Position numbers and translations under genes: made by a program
Notes under the pieces: model-generated
The model's database searches: none
What the model was told of the DNA's origin: nothing
Seen by the model: only the letters and a program-made list of their open reading frames with translations
Source of the DNA: Anaerolineae bacterium
Lineage (GTDB): Bacteria; Chloroflexota; Anaerolineae; Aggregatilineales; Phototrophicaceae
Direction of reading: 5' to 3'
DNA length: 49,878 nt
Assembly (NCBI GenBank): GCA_022820665.1
Contig: JAJEFB010000038.1
Coordinates: forward strand, 1-49,878
Shown here: positions 43,932 through 49,878 of the stretch, piece by piece
Position numbering within the stretch: the first letter of the stretch is position 1
How the letters are laid out: every line of letters begins with the position of its first letter

Positions 43932-45017
43932 TTAAAGGTACTCTTTGCTGCCGTTTTCTTTCAGATAGTCAACGACCTGCTTTACATCCTGTGTGCGATC
44001 CTTATGGCAGATCAACAGCACATCGTCAGTATCGACAACGACCATGTCTTCGACGCCGATAGCCACCGTCAGCCGGTCGCTGTAAACAAGGGTGTCGCGC
44101 GTATCGAGGATCACGCGATTGTCGGTCGCGTCGCCCTTGATGCAGTTGCCGAAACTGTCCTGCGGCAGAATATGATACAAGGAAGACCAACTGCCAATAT
44201 CGCTCCAACCGATGTCGACGGGAATCACGGCTATATTCTCGGCTTTTTCCATAATCGCTACATCTATGGACAGCTTGGGCATTGTATCCCAAATGCCTTC
44301 CAGCTTCTGCTGGTAGTCCGGCGCGCTAAAGGCGGACTGAAGATAGGCGCACATCGCGTAAATGGCTGGCTGGAATTGTTCGAAAGCGCGCATAGCGCTG
44401 CTCACCTTCCAAATAAACATGCCGGAATTCCAACTGTATCGTCCCGAAGCAAGAAACTGCGTCGCGCGAACGATATCCGGTTTTTCGGTGAAGCGCTTCG
44501 ATTGATAAACCGTGAAGTCATCAACTTGCGTGATGGGCGGACCTTGCTGTATGTAGCCGTAACCGGTTGCCGGATGCAATGGTGTGATGCCCAGTGTAAC
44601 AATTCTGCCGTCTTGGGCGATCTGCCTGGCTGCCTCCAAGACGCGGCGGAACTTGTCGGGATCGGCAATGTGATGATCGGCCGTCAAGATCGCGACAATC
44701 GCCTCTGGATCGCGCGCTTGTATGGTCGCCAAAGCCAGGGCAAGCGCAGGCGCGGTGTTCTTGGCATAAGGTTCGATGACAAAATTCTCAGCCGGAATAT
44801 GGGGAACTTCCCGCCGCAATTCCTCGGCGTAATCCTGGCCCGTAACGACAAATATATCTTCAGGCGCAAACAGACCGGAAATCCGCTCAACACTGGTCCG
44901 AAACATGGAGTGATCTTCGATGAGTGGCAGCATCTGTTTCGGCAGTTTCGCGCGGCTCATAGGCCAAAGGCGCGTGCCATGTCCCCCAGCGGCGATTAGC
45001 GCGTAGAAGTTCTCCAC
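43932..45017 (-). CDS. manC: Mannose-1-phosphate guanylyltransferase
   Basis: This 361-residue protein makes GDP-mannose from mannose-1-phosphate and GTP. The nucleotidyltransferase signature 'AAGGHGTRLWPMSRAKLPKQ' is at residues 9-28. 'FVIEPYAKNTAPALALA' and 'SWNSGMFIWK' are family motifs, and the C-terminal left-handed helix region follows. The ManC isomerase cupin domain is absent, so this is the monofunctional form. The start codon is GTG. It lies 24 bases after dprA and 38 before topA, an unusual place. GDP-mannose could feed the GT4 enzymes at 4414-6736. Confidence 0.92.
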   Translation of the reverse strand: MENFYALIAAGGHGTRLWPMSRAKLPKQMLPLIEDHSMFRTSVERISGLFAPEDIFVVTGQDYAEELRREVPHIPAENFVIEPYAKNTAPALALALATIQARDPEAIVAILTADHHIADPDKFRRVLEAARQIAQDGRIVTLGITPLHPATGYGYIQQGPPITQVDDFTVYQSKRFTEKPDIVRATQFLASGRYSWNSGMFIWKVSSAMRAFEQFQPAIYAMCAYLQSAFSAPDYQQKLEGIWDTMPKLSIDVAIMEKAENIAVIPVDIGWSDIGSWSSLYHILPQDSFGNCIKGDATDNRVILDTRDTLVYSDRLTVAIGVEDMVVVDTDDVLLICHKDRTQDVKQVVDYLKENGSKEYL

Positions 45018-45041
45018 AAAGACCTGCTTTCCTTACCTTGG

Positions 45042-46136
45042 CTAACGCGCACGGCAGTATTGCATAGGACCCGCTGTCTCGGCAAGCCCTTTTAACTCCA
45101 GCATTGTCAGAGAGCTTGAGACCGTCGCAGTTGACAAATTGGTCTGGCGCACGATGACGTCTATATGAATCGGATCAGCGCCAAGCTGTTGCATTATCAA
45201 GGATTCCGTATCGTTTTCCGGATGAACTCTCTCGGTTTCAATCCGCGCCTGACTGTGCAAGTGGCTCATGTTCAGCTCTTGGAGAACATCGCTGACGCGC
45301 ATCACCAGCTTGGCGCCGTCTTGAATCAAGGCGTTGCATCCGCGTCCTGTCTTGCTGAAAATATTGTGCGGCATCGCAAAGACATCCCGGCCCTGATCAA
45401 TAGCGTGGCTGACCGTGTTCATCGCACCGCTCTTTTCCGGCGCTTCCGCGACCAGAACGCCTAGGGACATGCCGCTGATGATACGGTTGCGCTGGGGAAA
45501 ATTCTTGCCAAGCGGCGCCGTGCCGATTGGCATCTCTGTGATGAGAGCGCCGTTAGACGCGATTTGCTCTGCCAGTTCGGTATTCTCGGCGGGATAAACG
45601 CGATCAATTCCCGTCGCCATAACTGCGATGGTGCGTCCGTCATCCAGAGCGCCGCGGTGCGCGGCCGTGTCAATTCCATGAGCCAAGCCAGATACGATCG
45701 TGACATTATGCTGCGCCAGGTTCTGCGAAACTGCGCGCGCCGCATCCCATCCGTATTTGCTCGGCTTCCGCGTGCCTACAACCGCGATCGCTTTGGCCTC
45801 CGCTTCGGTGAGCTTTCCCCGGACGTACAAAACGAGCGGACGATCGGCGATCTCGCGCAAGAGGCGTGGATATGCTGGATCATCGAAACTGACAATATGC
45901 GCGCCGCATTGCCAAACTTTGTTCAACTCGCGCGGCAGGTCGATCGCCTGGCGCCCGGCGATAAACTGACGCAACAATTTCTGCGGCAAATCCAGACGCA
46001 ATAGGCGGTCATCAGACTCCTGCCAAAGCTCGGCTGCGGAGGGAATACGAGCCAGCAACAACGCGAGCTTCGCGCTGCCAAACTGAGGGATCAGGTGCAA
46101 ACCCAACCAGTACTGCTGTTCTTCAGTTTCTTGCAT
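45042..46136 (-). CDS. dprA: DNA processing protein DprA (Smf)
   Basis: This 364-residue protein loads RecA on incoming single-stranded DNA during natural transformation. The Rossmann-like DprA core has 'AIAVVGTRKPSKYGWDAA', 'IVSGLAHGIDTAAHRGAL' and 'RNRIISGMSLGVLVAEA'. A C-terminal winged-helix domain ('DVIVRQTNLSTATVSSSLTMLE') is present. ATG 46136 is chosen because the alternative ATG 46172 lies inside the -10 region of the promoter. No Shine-Dalgarno is obvious. It begins the dprA-manC-topA operon. Confidence 0.93.
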   Translation of the reverse strand: MQETEEQQYWLGLHLIPQFGSAKLALLLARIPSAAELWQESDDRLLRLDLPQKLLRQFIAGRQAIDLPRELNKVWQCGAHIVSFDDPAYPRLLREIADRPLVLYVRGKLTEAEAKAIAVVGTRKPSKYGWDAARAVSQNLAQHNVTIVSGLAHGIDTAAHRGALDDGRTIAVMATGIDRVYPAENTELAEQIASNGALITEMPIGTAPLGKNFPQRNRIISGMSLGVLVAEAPEKSGAMNTVSHAIDQGRDVFAMPHNIFSKTGRGCNALIQDGAKLVMRVSDVLQELNMSHLHSQARIETERVHPENDTESLIMQQLGADPIHIDVIVRQTNLSTATVSSSLTMLELKGLAETAGPMQYCRAR

Positions 46137-46167
46137 GAGGGACCGTTGCTGTTTCGTCGGCGCCAAC

Positions 46168-46197
46168 AGCATATCAGCAAGCGATTTTTTTTGTCAA
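46168..46197 (-). promoter_or_regulatory. Promoter of the dprA-manC-topA operon
   Basis: On the minus strand a perfect TTGACA (46192-46197) is followed after 18 bases, including a run of eight A, by TATGCT (46168-46173). The start point would be near 46161, about 25 bases before ATG 46136. Confidence 0.6.
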
Positions 46198-46210
46198 GTT
46201 AGGAATGGCA

Positions 46211-46771
46211 TTATTCGTCAGCCAGCAATCCGTCGGGCAAGACCATCGTGATAACTTCGTTTTCGAAGTCGATAGATTGAATCGTTTCCTGATGCGCCGG
46301 CAAAAGGACATTGCCGTAAACTTCGCTTTGCACCACGTATACGTCATTGGCGCCGGTCTGCAAGACTTCCTTCACGACGCCTATGCTTCGCTCGCGATCC
46401 TTCACCAGCATGCCGACAAGTTGAAAAGGATAATACTCGCCAGGCTCCAGCGGAATCGCGTCCTTCATCGATATTAGAACCAATTTGCCCCGAAGCCCAT
46501 CGGCCTCATCGCGGCTGCGGTATCCATCAAGCGTAAGCAGGGCGTACGCTTTGTGGAAGCGGACATTTTGCAACGCGACCTCAGTGAGATTTCTATCGTC
46601 GGCGGATTTGCCGATGTATACCGATTTTAATGTCGCCAAATGCTCGGGATAGTGGGTGATGACGCGCATTCGCACTTCGCCGCGCACGCCGTGGGGACGC
46701 AATATCTCGCCAACGACAAGATGTTGCGGGCTTACGGGCTTGGTGCTCCGGGCTGTCTTATTCGATTTCAA
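46211..46771 (-). CDS. rimM: Ribosome maturation factor RimM
   Basis: This 186-residue protein helps mature the 30S head by binding S19 and 16S rRNA. The N-terminal barrel has 'VVGEILRPHGVRGEVRMRV' near residue 19. The PRC-barrel domain follows with 'GEYYPFQLVGMLV' and 'GANDVYVVQ', and the C-terminus 'ITMVLPDGLL' is typical. It overlaps khpA by 14 bases; the first ~15 residues are Ser/Lys-rich and the start may be slightly internal. trmD, which usually follows rimM, is not here. Confidence 0.92.
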   Translation of the reverse strand: MKSNKTARSTKPVSPQHLVVGEILRPHGVRGEVRMRVITHYPEHLATLKSVYIGKSADDRNLTEVALQNVRFHKAYALLTLDGYRSRDEADGLRGKLVLISMKDAIPLEPGEYYPFQLVGMLVKDRERSIGVVKEVLQTGANDVYVVQSEVYGNVLLPAHQETIQSIDFENEVITMVLPDGLLADE

Positions 46772-47030
46772 GGATAACCCGACGTCTGCGCCGGTCGCGT
46801 CCTTCTTCGTGGCTCGGCAAGGCGCGCAATAGCGCGCGTATCGAGTTGGCTACTCGGCCGCTGCGCCCGATCACGCGGCCCATATCCTCCGAAGCGACGG
46901 ATAGTTCCAGGACGACAGTTCGTCCGCTGTCCCGCCGCGACAATTTGACTTGTTCAGGATTGTTGACAAGGTTTTCCGCGATGTACTGGACAAGGTCTTC
47001 TTCGATCATTCTGGACCGATCTACTGACAT
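46758..47030 (-). CDS. khpA: KH-domain RNA-binding protein KhpA
   Basis: This 90-residue single KH-domain protein (YlqC family) has the GxxG loop in 'MGRVIGRSGRVANSIRAL' (about residues 51-68). KhpA binds RNA, often with KhpB, and affects cell elongation and division in Gram-positives. Its start overlaps the rpsP stop by one base (TAATG), and its 3' end overlaps rimM. The rpsP-khpA-rimM order is the common bacterial one. Confidence 0.93.
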   Translation of the reverse strand: MSVDRSRMIEEDLVQYIAENLVNNPEQVKLSRRDSGRTVVLELSVASEDMGRVIGRSGRVANSIRALLRALPSHEEGRDRRRRRVILEIE

Positions 47031-47452
47031 TAGCTGTCTTCGCCCGCGGTCTCTTCACTAGCGAGCCGAGCAGCTTCGCGCGCCTTGATCTTGCTTTCAC
47101 CATCGCCGGGGGCAGGGTAATTCGTTTTCGGGCTGGGCAACTCCGTCTGCTGGCTTTCCGCTTCCTTCACAAGATCATCCAGTGATTCGCCGGCCCGCAA
47201 GCGCTGGAAGCGCTCCCAGGTACCGGTGTGATCCAGCAAGCGGCGAACCGCATCGCTCGGCTGGGCGCCGACGCTGAGCCAATAAAGCGCGCGATCTTCG
47301 GCGATAACCTCGGTGGCTGGGCGCGTACGCGGGTTATAGTAGCCAATGTTTTCCAGATAGCTGCCGTTGCGCGCCTTGCGCTGGTCCGTAACGACGATGC
47401 GATACGTGGGTTGCCGCTTTAGGCCCTGACGGCGCAAGCGAATCCTTACCAT
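47030..47452 (-). CDS. rpsP: 30S ribosomal protein S16
   Basis: This 140-residue protein starts 'MVRIRLRRQGLKRQPTYRI', the usual S16 opening, and has 'YYNPRT' and 'GAQPSDAVRRLL'. S16 is normally about 80-95 residues. Here about 50 extra residues of low-complexity, charged sequence follow from about residue 88. ATG 47452 is chosen because AGGAG (47461-47465) lies eight bases before it; six upstream codons in frame are not translated. Confidence 0.95.
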   Translation of the reverse strand: MVRIRLRRQGLKRQPTYRIVVTDQRKARNGSYLENIGYYNPRTRPATEVIAEDRALYWLSVGAQPSDAVRRLLDHTGTWERFQRLRAGESLDDLVKEAESQQTELPSPKTNYPAPGDGESKIKAREAARLASEETAGEDS

Positions 47453-47475
47453 TTGCTTTTCTCCTGTCAACCGGC

Positions 47476-48813
47476 CTACAAGTTCAAGCCGGGTATATGA
47501 GGAACTTTTCCTCTGCTGAGTTGATTCATAAGTTTGCTCATTTGCCGAAACTGCTTCAGCAATTCGTTAACATCCCGCACCTCAACGCCGCTGCCGCTGG
47601 CGATCCTGCGCTTGCGGCTGGCTTTGAGAATTCGTGGATGCTGTCGTTCCTTCGGCGTCATAGAATTGATGATCGCTTCAACTTTCTTGACGCGTTTTTC
47701 GATGTCCTGGTCGTCAAAATCCGCTTGCATCTGAAGTTTGGACATGCCGGGTATCATGCCCATCACTTTGCCTAGCGGACCCATGCGCCGGATCTTTTGC
47801 AATTGATCGAGGAAGTCCTGCAATGTAAACTCGTTCTTGATGATCTTGCTCTGCAGGCGCAGCGCTTCTTCTTCCTCATAGACGGATTCGGTCTTCTCGA
47901 TCAGCGACATGATATCGCCCATGCCAAGAATTCTTTGGGCGATGCGGTCGGGATGGAATAACTCGAGCGTGTCCGCGCTTACTTTTTCTCCCGTCCCCAT
48001 GTATTTGATCGGTACACCGGTCACCGCGCGCATGGAAAGCGCCGCGCCGCCACGAGCGTCGCCATCCACCTTGGTCAAGACCAGACCCGTTATACCGAGG
48101 CGCTCGTTGAAGCCGCGCGCGATATTGACCGCTTCCTGCCCGGTCATGGCGTCAGCGACCAACAGAATCTCCGCCGGGCTGGCAATGCGCTTGATATCTT
48201 CAAGCTCAGTCATCAAGGCGTCGTCGATCTGCAAGCGACCGGCAGTGTCGATGATGACAATGTCGACGCCGCTGTCCTTGGCCGCTTTGATTCCGCGCCT
48301 GACAATGGCCGGTGGGGTGTCGTCAGTTCCTTCTTCATAATAAGGAACGCTTATCTGTTTGGCCAGCGTCACCAACTGATCGACCGCGGCCGGACGATAA
48401 GTGTCCGCGGCGATCATGAATGGTCTGCGCCCCTCTGCCCGCAAATGCAGCGCCAGTTTGGCGGCGTTCGTCGTTTTGCCGGAGCCTTGCAGACCCACGA
48501 GCATGATGACATGCGGTTTGACGCTGCCGCTGTAGCTCAAACGGCCCGCTGCGCCCAGCATTTCGACGAGCTCTTCGTGAATGATCTTGACGACTTGCTC
48601 GCTTGGCTTGAGCGCCTTGTGGACTTCCTCGCCGACGGCGCGCTCTCGCACGCTCTTGATGAAGTCCTTCACGATTGGCAAGGCGACGTCCGCCTCCAGC
48701 AAAGCCATGCGGACTTCTCGCATGGCGGCTTTAACGTCAGTTTCCTTGACTGTGCCGCCCTTGCGCAAGCCTTCGAAGGCTGTATCCAATCTCTGTGATA
48801 GCGATTCGAACAT
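47476..48813 (-). CDS. ffh: Signal recognition particle protein Ffh
   Basis: This 445-residue SRP54 GTPase delivers membrane-protein nascent chains to the translocon. The N domain is residues 1-90. The G domain has G1 'GLQGSGKTTNAAKLA', 'DTYRPAAVDQL', 'DTAGR' and 'TKVDGDARGGAALS'. The methionine-rich M domain is C-terminal ('LGKVMGMIPGMSKLQMQ'), with the RNA-binding 'RKRRIASGSGVEVRDVN'. It is the first gene of the ffh-rpsP-khpA-rimM operon. Confidence 0.97.
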   Translation of the reverse strand: MFESLSQRLDTAFEGLRKGGTVKETDVKAAMREVRMALLEADVALPIVKDFIKSVRERAVGEEVHKALKPSEQVVKIIHEELVEMLGAAGRLSYSGSVKPHVIMLVGLQGSGKTTNAAKLALHLRAEGRRPFMIAADTYRPAAVDQLVTLAKQISVPYYEEGTDDTPPAIVRRGIKAAKDSGVDIVIIDTAGRLQIDDALMTELEDIKRIASPAEILLVADAMTGQEAVNIARGFNERLGITGLVLTKVDGDARGGAALSMRAVTGVPIKYMGTGEKVSADTLELFHPDRIAQRILGMGDIMSLIEKTESVYEEEEALRLQSKIIKNEFTLQDFLDQLQKIRRMGPLGKVMGMIPGMSKLQMQADFDDQDIEKRVKKVEAIINSMTPKERQHPRILKASRKRRIASGSGVEVRDVNELLKQFRQMSKLMNQLSRGKVPHIPGLNL

Positions 48814-48843
48814 CTATTGTCCTACCCGTTTTTGCGCTAGAGA

Positions 48844-48872
48844 ATTCTAATAGAGCCACAATCCTTAGTCAA
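48844..48872 (-). promoter_or_regulatory. Promoter of the ffh operon
   Basis: On the minus strand TTGACT (48867-48872) and TAGAAT (48844-48849) are 17 bases apart, close to consensus. The transcript would start near 48837, about 24 bases before ATG 48813. The -35 is about 40 bases from the transposase stop codon, so it may lie at or within the end of the insertion sequence. Confidence 0.7.
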
Positions 48873-48879
48873 GTCGAAA

Positions 48880-49878
48880 CCTCTCCCTCTCAGAGCAATC
48901 GCACCAGAATTTAGGAGAAGGCGTTGAGGATTTGCCATCGGAGCTTATCGTTCCGTGCTGACTGTAATCGTTTGCGCCGCAGACTGATTTTTTTGGGATG
49001 TTTTTTGAGTAAGGCCAAGGCGATATGCTGTATCAGCGCAAAGTTTTCCGGGCTGTGTCCAACTCGGATGCGGCTGTCGTCTTGTCGAAAGGTCACATCC
49101 AAGACCCGATGGAGCTTATTTTCAATATGCCACTGCGAACGATTCGTTCGCAGTAGTTGATTGGCATCCTGCTGTTGTAATGAGGAAATAAAACAGCGCG
49201 TCTGTGTGTTTTGCCACTGCCCATCTAGTAATTGAGCATGTTGGACACGGGCTATCGTCTGCAAGCCCGTCCATCCTTCTTGCTCGCTCAAGTCATTCAA
49301 AACAGCGACATCGGTCATCACTTCACAGACGCGGCGCTCGACCTGACCGCGCGGCTTGCTGATTTGTTCACTGTGGCTATATTGCCCTATCAAGCGCGGA
49401 TGGTGGGCATCCGCATACGCGAAGAGAGACTGGACTGTGTCGTACAAACTGCCCTGATTTTCCTTTAAGGCTATGACATAATCCGCTCCGTGCTCGCTGA
49501 TAATAGCGTCAACGATGTCTTTCTGGCAGCCCATCGCATCCGAGGTCACGATGCAGCCTTTCAAATACAGCAATTTCAGCAACTCGGGAATCTCAGGTAT
49601 CTCATTGCTTTTCTCATCTACAACCCGCTTTCCCAAGACCAAGCCAGCCTCTACTGACCAGGCATGCAGCAGATGCAGGGCGCTCTTTCCTTGACCACGA
49701 TCATGGCTCCGCCGCATCGTCTCCCCGTCTATTGCCACAATATCCCCTTCAGTTAAAACCGGCTTTATGCTGCGAATCCAATCTTGGCAGCGCTGTTGTA
49801 CCTGTTGCGGGTCTAATAGTTGGAATACGCGAGCAAAAGTATCGTGCGAAGGAATGCCGTTGGGCAACTCTAAAAATC
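48880..49878 (-). mobile_element. ISAs1-type insertion sequence (partial)
   Basis: The transposase gene defines an insertion sequence entering from the right edge. The left end must lie between the transposase stop (48911) and the ffh start (48813); 48880 is only an estimate. Without the other end no inverted repeats or target duplication can be checked. Confidence 0.6.
48911..49878 (-). CDS. ISAs1-family transposase (partial, cut by window edge)
   Basis: The frame stays open to the right edge ('FLELPNGIPSHDTF' reads through the last bases), so the N-terminus, perhaps 50-60 residues, is outside the window. The visible 322 codons show the DDE transposase of the ISAs1 / H-repeat type: first Asp in 'VAIDGETMRRS', second in 'IVTSDAMGCQKDI', and the Glu in 'HWHIENKLH'-like 'QWHIENKLHRVLDV'. 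No frameshift is seen in the visible part. Terminal inverted repeats could not be identified. Confidence 0.9.
   Translation of the reverse strand, partial: FLELPNGIPSHDTFARVFQLLDPQQVQQRCQDWIRSIKPVLTEGDIVAIDGETMRRSHDRGQGKSALHLLHAWSVEAGLVLGKRVVDEKSNEIPEIPELLKLLYLKGCIVTSDAMGCQKDIVDAIISEHGADYVIALKENQGSLYDTVQSLFAYADAHHPRLIGQYSHSEQISKPRGQVERRVCEVMTDVAVLNDLSEQEGWTGLQTIARVQHAQLLDGQWQNTQTRCFISSLQQQDANQLLRTNRSQWHIENKLHRVLDVTFRQDDSRIRVGHSPENFALIQHIALALLKKHPKKISLRRKRLQSARNDKLRWQILNAFS

Noticed and set aside
46137..46172. Earlier ATG for dprA
   Set aside because: The codon overlaps the -10 box of the operon promoter, so it would not be transcribed.
1..49878. CRISPR arrays, phage modules, restriction or toxin-antitoxin loci
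   Set aside because: No regularly spaced repeats and no corresponding proteins were seen.

Overview
The window reads as a piece of a Chloroflexota chromosome, probably close to Anaerolineae or Caldilineae. This is inferred from gene content and protein style, not from a database search. The indications are a DNA topoisomerase I with an extra N-terminal zinc ribbon, secreted proteins with Thr/Pro-rich 'TPTP' linkers joining several domains, an RqcH-type ribosome rescue protein, a membrane-anchored cytochrome c, and many paralogous catabolic oxidoreductases. Coding density is high and ATGA or TAATG overlaps are frequent.

Layout. 1-1388: a small two-helix membrane protein with a good promoter and a membrane-anchored mono-haem cytochrome c, possibly the tail of a respiratory locus to the left. 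1477-3192: rqcH. 3216-6736 (minus): three glycosyltransferases (GT9, GT4, GT4) in one operon behind a -10 box placed for leaderless transcription. 6863-9760: a KDG-type sugar kinase and an ABC exporter half-transporter. 9757-12711 (minus): an anchored clan-A glycosidase, a solute-binding-protein-like gene and a Gfo/Idh/MocA oxidoreductase. 12859-16834: an operon of a P-loop sulfotransferase-like protein, a class IV aminotransferase-fold protein with His at the PLP-lysine position, and a lone molybdenum hydroxylase large subunit, closed by a clear terminator.

16914-19386 (minus) holds a creatininase-family amidohydrolase, a ketopantoate-reductase-like enzyme and an SDR. Divergent from it, 19644-22881 holds a PhyH dioxygenase, a DapA-like aldolase/lyase and an old-yellow-enzyme. 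An aldo/keto reductase (22897-23934) and galM (24176-25231) follow. 25244-31581 (minus) holds an oligopeptide/sugar-type ABC importer (SBP, two permeases, no ATPases) preceded by an MlrC-type M81 metallopeptidase and a ROK kinase. A 920-bp non-coding stretch (31582-32504) carries clustered TTGTCCG half-sites. A second Gfo/Idh gene, tRNA-Arg(CCG) with its promoter, and extracytoplasmic proteins follow: a lipoprotein, an M23 peptidase, and a Peripla_BP-SH3-CARDB fusion.

38433-49878 moves into core genome: an MBL-fold hydrolase, greA, a two-helix membrane protein, topA, manC, dprA, then the rimM-khpA-rpsP-ffh operon (transcribed leftward from ffh, with a consensus promoter). An ISAs1-type transposase gene cut by the window edge lies next to that promoter.

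The accessory middle looks like a set of catabolic modules for sugars, uronates or small organic amides, feeding oxidoreductases and taking up substrates through a binding-protein importer. I saw no dedicated HTH transcription factor among the genes. The most unusual item is the sulfotransferase-like / lysine-less aminotransferase pair with the molybdenum hydroxylase at 12859-16834.
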